64,000 nucleotides of DNA from Candidatus Borkfalkia excrementavium (GTDB taxonomy: Bacteria; Bacillota; Clostridia; Christensenellales; Borkfalkiaceae). The stretch is taken from the NCBI GenBank assembly GCA_019115945.1, contig DXCO01000037.1:1-64000 (forward strand), given 5' to 3'. Of the stretch, positions 1 to 8,120 are shown piece after piece. Both the position numbers and the translations under genes were made by a program. Numbering within the stretch: the stretch's first letter is position 1; each line of letters opens with the position of its first letter. A model generated the notes under the pieces. That model saw only the letters and a list, made by a program, of their open reading frames with translations, was not told the origin of the DNA and made no database searches.

Positions 1-71
1 TTCGAACCCCCGGACCCTTGCAGGTCTCCAGTTTTCAAGACTGGTGCCATCGACCTCTCTGCCAACCTTCC
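1..71 (-). tRNA. tRNA-Ser (anticodon UGA), 3' end outside window
   Basis: Read on the minus strand, the sequence starts GGAAGGTTGGC and has an anticodon stem-loop with loop CTTGAAA, giving anticodon TGA. A long variable arm (GAGACCTGCAAGGGTC) follows, as expected for a class II tRNA such as serine. The T arm begins (GGGGGTTCGAA) and is cut by the window edge, so the 3' acceptor strand and CCA are not visible. The first base is placed at 71 because GGAAGG would pair with a 3' CCTTCC. The 5' half is duplicated at 346-386. Confidence 0.93.
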
Positions 72-73
72 GT
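33..73. repeat. Direct repeat copy 1 (5' half of tRNA-Ser)
   Basis: These 41 bp match 346-386 at 39 of 41 positions; the two mismatches are adjacent (gt versus ac). The copy runs from just beyond the tRNA 5' end to the anticodon loop. Same-orientation duplication of a tRNA segment around 272 bp of AT-rich DNA resembles an att-site pair or a broken tRNA duplication. Confidence 0.85.
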
Positions 74-76
74 GTT

Positions 77-104
77 AAAATTGCCGAAAAATCGGCAATT
101 TTTT
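77..104. terminator. Strong hairpin with T-run next to the tRNA
   Basis: A perfect 11-bp stem (AAAATTGCCGA / TCGGCAATTTT) with loop AAAA is followed by further T residues on the plus strand. It has the form of an intrinsic terminator and lies 6 bp upstream of the tRNA 5' end. It may insulate the tRNA or may be part of the sequence inserted between the two tRNA half copies. Confidence 0.6.
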
Positions 105-345
105 ATTCAGTTTTGCGTTTCTACAAGTTTAGACCGCTTGATTTGCAATTTGTAGAAAAGTTTGTAGAATTTACGGTGTTCGCAAATGGTTTGCAGAAAA
201 CTGACTTGCAAATCGACCGCTTTGACAGTAGATATTTTACCACAAGATACAGGGTAAAATCAACAGCTTGCGGAGCAAATCTGCCGAATTTCCGTTTGCA
301 TTGTAGAAACGAGGGACACATTTTGACCGCTTGATTTCAAGCGCA

Positions 346-386
346 TTTCAAGACTGACGCCATCGACCTCTCTGCCAACCTTCCGT
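346..386. repeat. Direct repeat copy 2: truncated tRNA-Ser 5' half
   Basis: This is the second copy of the tRNA-Ser 5' half (acceptor 5' strand, D arm, anticodon loop). The variable arm, T arm and 3' acceptor strand are missing, so it cannot make a tRNA. The 74-345 interval between the copies is AT-rich, has no convincing gene, and contains the 13-mer GACCGCTTGATTT twice (132-144 and 325-337). I see no integrase in the interval. Confidence 0.8.
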
Positions 387-505
387 ATTCAAATGAAAAG
401 CAACGCAATAATTTTAACAAACGGAAAGATATTTGTCAAGATTTTTTCTGTCCGTTTCGGCAAACAGGGCGTTCGACCTTTTCTGTTTTTTATCCGGAAA
501 AATTC

Positions 506-535
506 TTGACAAAAACGGGCGTTTTCGTTTATTAT
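506..535 (+). promoter_or_regulatory. Sigma-A-type promoter for tyrA
   Basis: TTGACA (506-511) and TATTAT (530-535) are separated by 18 bp. The -35 is perfect and the -10 matches five of six consensus bases. It is the only good promoter ahead of tyrA at 645. Confidence 0.65.
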
Positions 536-644
536 TGATTCAAATATAAAGCGAGATATTTTATCGGGTAGGGGCGGCATGTACGGATATGTGCATATGG
601 CCGCTCGTATATTTTTAGAGGAAATATTTTTAAGAGGAGCGGTT

Positions 645-1463
645 ATGAAAATTTTGATCGCGGGGCTGGGGCTGATCGGCGGTTCCATGGCAAAAGCGCT
701 CGTGCGGGCGGGGTATAAAGCGGACGGCTTTGACAGGGATGCCGTCACGGCGGCCGCGCGCAGGGCGGGCGCCGTTGCTTCTATGGCGGGAGATTTCAAA
801 AATTACGATCTCGTCCTGATCGCATTGCCTCCGGACGAAACGATGCGTTTGCTCGACACGGCCGAATTCAAAGACGGGGCGATCGTGGCGGATATCTGCG
901 GCGTCAAAACGGCGGTCGGGCAGATCGTCCGATCAAAAAAGCGCAACTACCGTTATGTCGGCTGCCATCCCATGGCGGGCAAGGAAGTTTCCGGTTTTGC
1001 AAATTCCGACGAAACGCTGTTCGACGGCGCAAGCATGATCATTGTCGAAGACGAGCAGACGGATCGTGCGGCGGCGGATCTGCTGCAGGAATTGTTTTAT
1101 AAAATGGGATTTTCCTTTATCCGCCGATGCAGCGCAGGGTATCATGACAGAAAGATCGCCTATACTTCGCAGTTGGCGCATATCGTCAGCAATGCGTACG
1201 TAAAGAGCGAGACTGCCGACGATTACAGAGGGTTTACGGGCGGCAGTTTTCAGGACATGACGCGGATCGCCGGGGTGGACGAGCGCATCTGGACGCGGCT
1301 GTATTTTCTCAACCGCGACAATATCGCGGGGGAACTGCGAGGGCTGATCTTTGAACTGAACAAATACCTTTGCGCTTTGGAAGAGGGAAAAGAAGACGAT
1401 TTGCGCGATCTTTTGAAAGAAGGGCGCCTCCGCAAAGAAAAATTGGACGGGCAGGCGGATTAA
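645..1463 (+). CDS. tyrA: Prephenate dehydrogenase
   Basis: 272 aa. It oxidatively decarboxylates prephenate to 4-hydroxyphenylpyruvate with NAD(P)+, the committed step to tyrosine, in the cytoplasm. The Rossmann fingerprint GLGLIGG is at residues 7-13, and the family motif HPMAGKE, which contributes to the active site, is at 108-114. There is no C-terminal ACT domain, so feedback by tyrosine through ACT is not expected. The ORF-track start (579) adds 22 residues without support; ATG 645 has an AAGAGGAG ribosome site. It has its own promoter and is separated from the next unit by a weak hairpin (GTTC/GAAC plus T-run) near 1465. It probably supplies tyrosine alongside the aro genes downstream. 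Confidence 0.93.
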   Translation: MKILIAGLGLIGGSMAKALVRAGYKADGFDRDAVTAAARRAGAVASMAGDFKNYDLVLIALPPDETMRLLDTAEFKDGAIVADICGVKTAVGQIVRSKKRNYRYVGCHPMAGKEVSGFANSDETLFDGASMIIVEDEQTDRAAADLLQELFYKMGFSFIRRCSAGYHDRKIAYTSQLAHIVSNAYVKSETADDYRGFTGGSFQDMTRIAGVDERIWTRLYFLNRDNIAGELRGLIFELNKYLCALEEGKEDDLRDLLKEGRLRKEKLDGQAD

Positions 1464-1505
1464 AAGTTCGTTTTTTGAACAATTTTTAAAATTTTCCGAT
1501 TTTGT

Positions 1506-1534
1506 TTTACAGAATTGCAAAAATATGATATAAT
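1506..1534 (+). promoter_or_regulatory. Strong promoter of the DUF1934-rho-aro unit
   Basis: TTTACA (1506-1511), a 17-bp spacer and a perfect TATAAT (1529-1534). Because the -10 box covers the TTG start proposed by the ORF track at 1534, translation must begin further down, at ATG 1564. Confidence 0.8.
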
Positions 1535-1563
1535 TGAAAGAGAAAATTGACTTGGGCAAAACC

Positions 1564-1977
1564 ATGAAAAAGACGAAAATTTGCCTGCGTACGACGGGCC
1601 CGGAGCAGAGCGAAGAGATCATTGCGCAAGCGGATTGCGTTTTTTCGGAAAAGGGGAATGTATACACCTTTGCCGAAGCGGGCGTGCGCTACACGGTAAC
1701 GGTCGGACGGACCGCCTCGATCGCAAGAGAGGGTGAAATATCCTATTTTTTGCTCCTTTCAGAAAAGGGAGAAGTCCCCGCAGAGATGAAAACGCCGTAC
1801 GGCACGATCCCGTTTTTTGTCCGTTCGCACGGGATCGCTCTGTCCGCAAATGCGGCAAGGACGGTTTTTGAAGCGGAATATTCCCTCGTCTTTTCCGGCG
1901 AGGAACGAAGACACAAGATTCTCTTCGAGGCGGACGCGCCTGCCGACGAGAATGCATTTACGGAGAACAGAAAATGA
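1564..1977 (+). CDS. DUF1934 (YwiB-like) small beta-barrel protein
   Basis: 137 aa. It matches by sequence pattern the DUF1934 family of Firmicutes, compact lipocalin-like beta-barrels of unknown function. Alternating hydrophobic beta strands occur throughout, with a closing segment around FEAEYSLVF. The start is moved from TTG 1534 to ATG 1564 because 1534 lies inside the -10 box; the ribosome site is weak. It overlaps the next gene by ATGA, so the two are probably translationally coupled. In other Firmicutes this family is often near cell-wall or nucleotide genes, but no function can be assigned. Confidence 0.75.
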   Translation: MKKTKICLRTTGPEQSEEIIAQADCVFSEKGNVYTFAEAGVRYTVTVGRTASIAREGEISYFLLLSEKGEVPAEMKTPYGTIPFFVRSHGIALSANAARTVFEAEYSLVFSGEERRHKILFEADAPADENAFTENRK

Positions 1978-2606
1978 AGATACGATACCTCGGGCATTCC
2001 TGTTTTTTAATGGAAGAAAAATCCCGTTTTGTGACGGATCCCTATACGAAAGTGGGGTATGAAATGCCCCGCGTTTCTGCAGACTTTATAACGTGCAGCC
2101 ACGCCCATTTCGACCACGATTATTTCGCCGGCGTAACGGGCGTCAAAAAGATCATTGACGGCGAAGGTGAATTTGAAGCGGGCGGAGTCCGCATCGCGGG
2201 CAAAAAGTTTTTCCACGACGCTTCGCGGGGAGCCCGCAGGGGAACGACGATCGCCTATTCTTTTTATTTCGGAGATACGCGCGTCTGCCATCTCGGAGAT
2301 CTGGGAGAGCCGTTTTCGCAGGAAAACGCCGCAAAGATCGGCCGCCCCGATATATTGATGATCCCCGTCGGCGGCACGTATACGATCGATGCGGCAGAGG
2401 CGAAAAAATATATCGACGCCATTTCTCCCGATATCGTGATCCCCATGCACTACCGCACGCAGAAATGCACCCTCGATATTGCGCCCCTTTCAGAGTTTTT
2501 GGCGATATCGGGAAGGGAAACGGTCGTTCTCGGCGCGTTGGATACCGCCGATCTCGATAAATACAAAGGAAAAATCATTGTTATGGAGGTGAGGGAAAAT
2601 GAATAG
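1974..2606 (+). CDS. Metallo-beta-lactamase-fold hydrolase (UPF0173-like)
   Basis: 210 aa, cytoplasmic. The N-terminus MKIRYLGHSCF and the metal motif HAHFDHD (residues about 42-48) are typical of the UPF0173/UlaG-like branch of the metallo-beta-lactamase superfamily. Additional metal-ligand candidates are HLGDLG and MHYRTQKC near the C-terminus, matching the motif order of the family. The substrate is unknown; the family includes lactonases and phosphodiesterases. It overlaps DUF1934 by 4 bp and rho by 8 bp, placing it inside one transcription unit. Confidence 0.85.
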   Translation: MKIRYLGHSCFLMEEKSRFVTDPYTKVGYEMPRVSADFITCSHAHFDHDYFAGVTGVKKIIDGEGEFEAGGVRIAGKKFFHDASRGARRGTTIAYSFYFGDTRVCHLGDLGEPFSQENAAKIGRPDILMIPVGGTYTIDAAEAKKYIDAISPDIVIPMHYRTQKCTLDIAPLSEFLAISGRETVVLGALDTADLDKYKGKIIVMEVRENE

Positions 2607-4083
2607 AGACGAGCATCTGTTACAGAAATTTGAGCCCGTTTTCAAATTTCTCGACGGACTGAGCGTATATGAAGTGCGCAATATTGCGCGCACGGTGGGC
2701 GTCGTTTCGCCGACGACCGCAAAAAAGGGCGAACTGATCGAAAAGATCGTAAAAGTGGAGGCAGGGCTTTCCGCGCCCGAGCCCAAGCGTTCGAACAAAG
2801 GCGCAAAAACAAAAGCGCCCCCCGTGCCGGAGGGCACGATCGCCGAGATCAGGCGCCTTGTCGGTACGGTGAAATCGCAACTTACTTATCCTGAGGATGC
2901 GGCGGAAAATACGGAGATCGTATTCAAAGACGGCAAAGAAGAGGCGGAATTCGGGTATAAAGACGAGATCCGCTCGGGTGTCCTCGATATCCGCGGGCAG
3001 CAGGGATTCGGGTTTCTGCGCGCGGAAAACTGCGAACCGAGCAACAAAGACGTTTACGTAGCGGGGAATTTTATACGCCAGTATAAACTGCGCACGGGCG
3101 ATTTTATCAGTTGCTATGTGCGCCGCCAAAACCGCGAGAGCGGCTCTCCCGCGCTGGCGGAGATCACCTCCGTCAACGGCGGCTCGGCTGAGAAAATTTT
3201 TGTCCGCCGTGAGTTTGAAGATCTTACGCCCTGTTATCCGGACGAGCGCATCGAACTCGGCAAAACGCCGAAACTTTCTCTCCGCTGCATCGATCTGATG
3301 TGCCCTTTGGGCAAGGGGCAGAGGGGTCTGATCGTGTCTCCGCCGAAAGCGGGCAAAACGACGCTGCTCAAGGACATTGCGGGTTCCATTTCGGATAATT
3401 ATCCGCAGATCCACCTGATCGTATTGCTGATAGACGAGCGCCCCGAAGAGGTGACGGATATCAAAAAGAGCCTGCCGAAGGCGGAAATCGTCTATTCGAC
3501 GTTCGATAAATCATCCGAGCATCACGTCAGCGTATCCGATCTGATCCTGGAAAGGGCGAAGCGCCTTGCGGAAGGGGGGAAAGACGTCGTTCTCCTTCTC
3601 GATTCCATTACCAAACTTGCCCGCGCGCACAACAACAATATCGTGCCCTCGGGCCGGCTGCTTTCGGGCGGGCTGGACGCCGCCGCGCTCTATGCGCCCA
3701 AGCGTTTTTTCGGCTCCGCGCGCAAATTCGAGGAGGGCGGTTCTCTCACCATTCTCGCCACGGCTCTCGTAGATACGGGCAGCCGCATGGACGACGTGAT
3801 ATACGAAGAATTCAAGGGCACGGGCAACATGGAGATCCATCTGTCGCGCGACCTTGCGGAAAAGAGGGTATTCCCCGCGATCGATCTGTACCGTTCTGGT
3901 ACGCGCAAAGAGGAACTTCTGCTGGACGAAAAGGAACTCAACTGTTCGTATAAAGTCCGCAGGATCCTGAGCAGAGAGAACGCGACGGAAGGGCTCTTTG
4001 AAATGATGAAAAAGACGAAAGACAACGACGAATTTATAGCCAAAACGGACGAATGGCTGAAAATCTATAAAAACAGAGGTTAA
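2599..4083 (+). CDS. rho: Transcription termination factor Rho
   Basis: 494 aa. Rho is the hexameric RNA-dependent ATPase helicase that ends transcription. The N-terminal SAP-like Rho_N helices are at about residues 12-50, followed by a charged Lys/Ala/Pro-rich linker. The OB-fold RNA-binding domain has the QGFGFLR and DVYV motifs. Walker A (PPKAGKTT) is at about 248-255 and Walker B (VVLLLDSIT) at about 330-338, and the R-loop region follows (GGLDAAALYAPKRFFG). It is complete and normal in length. Its start codon lies inside the preceding MBL gene. Confidence 0.97.
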   Translation: MNRDEHLLQKFEPVFKFLDGLSVYEVRNIARTVGVVSPTTAKKGELIEKIVKVEAGLSAPEPKRSNKGAKTKAPPVPEGTIAEIRRLVGTVKSQLTYPEDAAENTEIVFKDGKEEAEFGYKDEIRSGVLDIRGQQGFGFLRAENCEPSNKDVYVAGNFIRQYKLRTGDFISCYVRRQNRESGSPALAEITSVNGGSAEKIFVRREFEDLTPCYPDERIELGKTPKLSLRCIDLMCPLGKGQRGLIVSPPKAGKTTLLKDIAGSISDNYPQIHLIVLLIDERPEEVTDIKKSLPKAEIVYSTFDKSSEHHVSVSDLILERAKRLAEGGKDVVLLLDSITKLARAHNNNIVPSGRLLSGGLDAAALYAPKRFFGSARKFEEGGSLTILATALVDTGSRMDDVIYEEFKGTGNMEIHLSRDLAEKRVFPAIDLYRSGTRKEELLLDEKELNCSYKVRRILSRENATEGLFEMMKKTKDNDEFIAKTDEWLKIYKNRG

Positions 4084-4087
4084 AAAA

Positions 4088-5047
4088 ATGGCTGAATATT
4101 ACGTAGGGATCGATTTCGGCGGAATGAGCGCAAAGGCGGGGCTCTTCGATGCGAATGCGAAAATGATCGCAAAAGATACGGTCAAGACTTCCCGCGAGGA
4201 CGATTATGCGGCGACGGTGGGCAAGATGGCGGGGCTCGTCAGAAAGATCTGCGCGGACAACGGCGTGGACCTGAACGACGTCCGCCGCGTGGGGCTCGCC
4301 TCTCCCGGCGTCATTGACGGGGTGAACGGCGTCGTCGTGCGCTGGGGAAATTACGACTGGTCGGACAAGCCTTTGGCAAAAGATATGACGGATGCGCTGG
4401 GCGTTACCGTTCTGGTCACCAACGACGCGAACGCCGCCGCATACGGCGAAGCAAAATTCGGCGCGGGCAAAAGTTATGAAGACAGCATTTTCGTCACCCT
4501 CGGCACGGGCGTGGGAAGCGGCATCATCCTCGGCGGCAAACTGTACGAAGGATACTGCGGCGCCGGCGCCGAAGCGGGGCATATGGTCATCGTCGCGGGC
4601 GGGATCCCCTGCGGCTGCGGCAGACGCGGCTGTTTCGAACAGTACGCTTCGGCCAGCGCGCTCGTGCGGGACACGAAAAAGGCGATGTTCGAACATAAAG
4701 ACAGCGTCATGTGGGAACTTTGCGGGGGAGACCCTGAAAATGCGGACGGCAAAACGGCGTTTTCCGCCGCGAAGGCAGGGGACGAAGCGGGTCAGACCGT
4801 CGTCAAAAATTATATCATGTATCTCGGAGAGGGGCTTTTGAACCTCATCAACATCTTCCGTCCGCAGGCGATCATCGTGGGCGGCGGGGTCTGCAACGAA
4901 GGGGAATATCTTCTCGCGCCCCTGCGCAAATATATCGGCGAAAGACTGTATGTCGGATGCGACCGCGTACCCTTCGTGCTCAACCGCGCGCAACTCGGGA
5001 ACGATGCGGGCATATACGGCGCGCTTGCGCTCGCCATGAACCGTTAA
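4088..5047 (+). CDS. glcK: ROK-family glucokinase
   Basis: 319 aa. It phosphorylates glucose (or a related hexose) with ATP in the cytoplasm. An N-terminal phosphate-binding loop (GIDFGGMSAKAG) is followed by the ROK signature. The zinc-binding CGCGRRGCFEQYAS cluster at about 174-187 is diagnostic of ROK kinases. Length is normal for Firmicutes glucokinase. It lies 4 bp after rho. Since the chromosome also carries sugar transporters in this window, it would feed hexoses from intracellular glycosidases into glycolysis, but hexose specificity cannot be read from sequence alone. Confidence 0.9.
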   Translation: MAEYYVGIDFGGMSAKAGLFDANAKMIAKDTVKTSREDDYAATVGKMAGLVRKICADNGVDLNDVRRVGLASPGVIDGVNGVVVRWGNYDWSDKPLAKDMTDALGVTVLVTNDANAAAYGEAKFGAGKSYEDSIFVTLGTGVGSGIILGGKLYEGYCGAGAEAGHMVIVAGGIPCGCGRRGCFEQYASASALVRDTKKAMFEHKDSVMWELCGGDPENADGKTAFSAAKAGDEAGQTVVKNYIMYLGEGLLNLINIFRPQAIIVGGGVCNEGEYLLAPLRKYIGERLYVGCDRVPFVLNRAQLGNDAGIYGALALAMNR

Positions 5048-5074
5048 ATATTACGGCTTCGGGGCTATTATTGC

Positions 5075-5839
5075 ATGTTTTCAAAAAAGAAAAAACTCGG
5101 CCTCGCGCTGGGCAGCGGAGGGGCGAAGGGAATGGCCCATATCGGCGCCCTCCGCGCACTCGAAGAGATGGGGCTCCGCTTCTCGGCCGTGGCCGGCACT
5201 TCCATCGGCAGCATCGTCGGCGCGCTGTACGCCAAGGGATATTCTTCCAAAGATATGGCGGAACTGCTTTCCCGTCTGGACTATAAAGGGCTGGCGATGT
5301 CCGTTCTGATAGCGGGGTCCGTCCAGCCCGCCCGCCGCATGCTGGACGACATTCTCGACGAAAGCGAATTTTCAGAACTTAAAATCCCCTTTGCCGCCGT
5401 CGCGACGGATGCGGAGAGCGGGGAAGAGGTGGCCCTGGACAGCGGGAATGTCGCTTCCGCCGTGCTCGCATCGGGCGCGATGCCGCCCTTTTTCAAAGGG
5501 GTGGATTTGGGCGGAAAAACATTGGTGGACGGCGCGTTTGCTAACGCCGTTCCGGGCGACGTAGCAAAAAAACTCGGCGCCGATTTCGTGGTGGGGATCT
5601 CGCTTTCCCCTGCGAAGGATTATGAAAAGACTTTCTTTCTCACCCGATCGGGCGAAAAAAAAGAGATATGCCAAAGGGGGATCGGGCGGTGCGATTTTCT
5701 TCTCGCTCCCGATCTTTCGGCGTATTCCGCGGCGAGCGTTACGGGCGCTGCGGAAATGTACGATATCGGCTACGAATGCGCGATGCGCGCCTGTGACGAT
5801 CTGATGCGTGCGCTCCGCGCAAAAAAGATATCCGTTTGA
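5075..5839 (+). CDS. Patatin-like phospholipase family protein
   Basis: 254 aa. A Ser-Asp dyad hydrolase fold acting on acyl lipids. The oxyanion-hole motif GSGGAKG is at residues 14-20, the nucleophile elbow GTSIG at about 40-44, and the Asp motif DGA near 151 (LVDGAFANAVP). It resembles the RssA/YlbK-type bacterial branch. There is no signal peptide, so it is cytoplasmic or membrane-associated. The ribosome site is poor (GGGGCTATTATTGC). The substrate is unknown. Confidence 0.88.
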   Translation: MFSKKKKLGLALGSGGAKGMAHIGALRALEEMGLRFSAVAGTSIGSIVGALYAKGYSSKDMAELLSRLDYKGLAMSVLIAGSVQPARRMLDDILDESEFSELKIPFAAVATDAESGEEVALDSGNVASAVLASGAMPPFFKGVDLGGKTLVDGAFANAVPGDVAKKLGADFVVGISLSPAKDYEKTFFLTRSGEKKEICQRGIGRCDFLLAPDLSAYSAASVTGAAEMYDIGYECAMRACDDLMRALRAKKISV

Positions 5840-5855
5840 TTTTGGTTTTATACAG

Positions 5856-6956
5856 ATGAAAAAGGACGAAACCGCCATAACGAACAAGCCGTCGGGCGGC
5901 GGAAAACAGAAAAACAGGCGCCTCCGTATTGCGGCGGCCGCGCTTGCGGCTGTGCTGTTGGCGGTATGCATTCTGCTCGCCGTCAACGCGTTCGTTTATC
6001 CGCTCCGCTATCTTTGGGTCCTGTTCGGAAAAGTTTCCGTACCGCCGCGCCAAGAGGGAGAATTGCGCGTGCATTTTCTCGACGTGGGGCAGGGCGACTG
6101 CGCCGTCATCGAATTTCCCGACGGAAAGACGATGATCGTAGACGGCGGCGACGAAACGCGCGCATCCAGGCAGACGGTCCTGCGCTATATCCGTGCGCTG
6201 GGCATCGAAAAATTCGATTTTCTTCTTCTGACGCATACCGACGGCGATCATGCGGGCGGGCTGGACGACGTTCTCGCTCTTTACGGCGCAGATACGGCGT
6301 TTGTTCCTTACTGCACGCGCCCGTCTATCAACGATTCTTATTCTGATTTTACGCGGGCGCTTTCCGAAAGCGGAAGCAAGGCCGAAATCTCTCATCTGTA
6401 TACCCATGTGCTTTCGGATACGCCTGAAAATTTTTATTATCTGACCTTCCTTTCTCCGCTGTCGCCGGGTCTGGAAGGAAGTTTTTACGACAAAGCGAAT
6501 GCAGACGGCGCGACAGCGGAGGATATCAACGACGCTTCCGCCGTGTTTTGGCTGGAATATGCGGGCAGAAGCATCCTCTTTACGGGAGACATCACCTCCC
6601 GCGCGGAGGAGTTTCTCCTTTCCGCCTATACCGATCTCGGCGCCGAGGCGTTCGGCCAGACGGTGTCCGCGCCCTGGGGAGAAAAGATACGGCTTGCGCC
6701 CGAACTCGAAGATCTCGATTTTCTCAAAGTCGCGCATCACGGATCCGCGCAGTCCTCTTCGGAAGAATTTTTACGGATGACGGCTCCCGAGGCCGCGTTC
6801 GTCAGCGCGGGCACGGGCAACGGATACGGCCATCCCTCTGCGGAAACGCTTTCCCGTCTTTCGGCGGCGGGCGCGGAAATTTTCAGAACGGACGAATCGG
6901 GAACTATCCTTCTTACGATCGGAAAAGACGGCAGTTACACCGTCGAGTATACATAA
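5856..6956 (+). CDS. ComEC/Rec2-like metallo-beta-lactamase protein, membrane-anchored
   Basis: 366 aa. A basic N-terminus is followed by one hydrophobic segment (about residues 25-45), then an extracytoplasmic MBL domain like the C-terminal domain of ComEC. The metal motif HTDGDH is at 127-132, FLDVGQGDCAVIEF precedes it, and later FTGDIT and AHHGS motifs supply the remaining metal ligands. The competence transmembrane core of ComEC is absent, so this is a stand-alone hydrolase and not the DNA channel. Start 5856 is preferred over the track start 5808, which overlaps the patatin gene by 32 bp. Confidence 0.85.
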   Translation: MKKDETAITNKPSGGGKQKNRRLRIAAAALAAVLLAVCILLAVNAFVYPLRYLWVLFGKVSVPPRQEGELRVHFLDVGQGDCAVIEFPDGKTMIVDGGDETRASRQTVLRYIRALGIEKFDFLLLTHTDGDHAGGLDDVLALYGADTAFVPYCTRPSINDSYSDFTRALSESGSKAEISHLYTHVLSDTPENFYYLTFLSPLSPGLEGSFYDKANADGATAEDINDASAVFWLEYAGRSILFTGDITSRAEEFLLSAYTDLGAEAFGQTVSAPWGEKIRLAPELEDLDFLKVAHHGSAQSSSEEFLRMTAPEAAFVSAGTGNGYGHPSAETLSRLSAAGAEIFRTDESGTILLTIGKDGSYTVEYT

Positions 6957-6975
6957 AACAAGTTTGGAGTACGAT

Positions 6976-8106
6976 ATGAAACTGACTACGGCAGGCGAGT
7001 CGCACGGAAGGGCGCTCGTCGCGATCATCGAAGGGCTGCCTTCCAATCTCGAAATCGACGTTGCGGAGATCGATTCGTATCTCTCGCTTCGTCAGAGCGG
7101 GTACGGCAGGGGAGCGCGCCAAAAAATCGAGAGCGATCGCGTGCAGATCCTGACGGGGGTCCGCAACAGGCTCACGCTGGGAAGCCCCGTAACGCTCATG
7201 GTGGAAAACAAAGATTATAAAAACTGGGAAGAATTCATGTCCCCCTACGGTGCGGACGTATCCAAGAGGCGTCTCACGCGCGTCCGGCCGGGGCATGCTG
7301 ATCTTACGGGCCTGTTCAAATACGACCAGACGGACGCGCGCAACATCCTCGAACGCGCTTCCGCGCGCGAGACGGCGGTCCGCGTCGCGGCGGGCACGAT
7401 CGCGCGGCAGTTGCTGCGTGCGCTCGGCGTAGAGGTCACGGGATATGTGCAGAGCATAGAGCAGATCTCCGACGAGCGGCGGTATTCTTTCGATGAGATC
7501 GCGGGGCTGAAAAAATATGACCTGTTCATGCCGGACGAGGGGCTGCGCGCCGCGGCGAGAAAGCGGATCGACGAGATCTCCGAAAGCAAAGATACGGCTG
7601 GCGGGATCCTCGAACTTCGCGTCCGCGGCCTGAAAAGCGGTTTCGGCAGTTGCATGTCCTATTCTGAAAAACTCGATGCCCATCTTGCGTGCGCGCTGAT
7701 GAGCGTGCAGGCGATCAAGGGCGTGGAAGTGGGGCTCGGCTTTGAGGCGGCGCGCCGCGCGGGCAGCCTCGTGCACGACCAGATCTACTATCGCGGCGGC
7801 GCATTCGTGCGCGAAACGAACAATGCCGGCGGTATCGAGGGCGGCATGTCGAACGGGGAAGAGATCGTTTTGCGGGCGGCCATGAAACCCATCCCCACCC
7901 TCATGCGCGGGTTGGATACGGTGGATTTCGACACAAAAGAGGCGTGCCGCGCCGCCACGGAGCGGAGCGATGTCTGTTCCGTCTGCGCATGCGAGATCAT
8001 TCTGGAAAGCGTGCTCTGTTTCGCGCTCGCCGAAAAAGTGCTGTCCCGCCTCGGCGGCGACAATATGCGCGAGGTCAAAGAGCGCTACGACCGTCTGCCC
8101 CGCTGA
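6976..8106 (+). CDS. aroC: Chorismate synthase
   Basis: 376 aa. It converts 5-enolpyruvylshikimate-3-phosphate to chorismate using reduced FMN. The family signatures are present: GESHGRAL near the N-terminus, the Arg-rich RPGHADLTG motif, SARETAVRVAAG, and the C-terminal motif around SDVCSVCA. Length is normal. The ATG at 6976 gives the canonical MKLTTAGESHG start; the track begins four codons earlier at TTG. It opens the aroC-B-A-E-Q-K block. Confidence 0.96.
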   Translation: MKLTTAGESHGRALVAIIEGLPSNLEIDVAEIDSYLSLRQSGYGRGARQKIESDRVQILTGVRNRLTLGSPVTLMVENKDYKNWEEFMSPYGADVSKRRLTRVRPGHADLTGLFKYDQTDARNILERASARETAVRVAAGTIARQLLRALGVEVTGYVQSIEQISDERRYSFDEIAGLKKYDLFMPDEGLRAAARKRIDEISESKDTAGGILELRVRGLKSGFGSCMSYSEKLDAHLACALMSVQAIKGVEVGLGFEAARRAGSLVHDQIYYRGGAFVRETNNAGGIEGGMSNGEEIVLRAAMKPIPTLMRGLDTVDFDTKEACRAATERSDVCSVCACEIILESVLCFALAEKVLSRLGGDNMREVKERYDRLPR

Positions 8107-8120
8107 TACAGGTGATATCT

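Larger units (their letters stand above)
74..505. other. Gene-free interval between tRNA-Ser and tyrA
   Basis: Apart from the hairpin at 77-104 and the tRNA half copy at 346-386, no supported gene was found. ORF-track frames here (44-334 plus, 121-321 minus, 389-799 minus) have no ribosome site and no recognisable family. Base composition is clearly more AT-rich than the downstream genes, consistent with a decayed insertion. Confidence 0.6.

Noticed and set aside
1534-1563. TTG start of the DUF1934 gene
   Set aside because: The TTG is in the -10 box of the predicted promoter, so the mRNA would not contain it.
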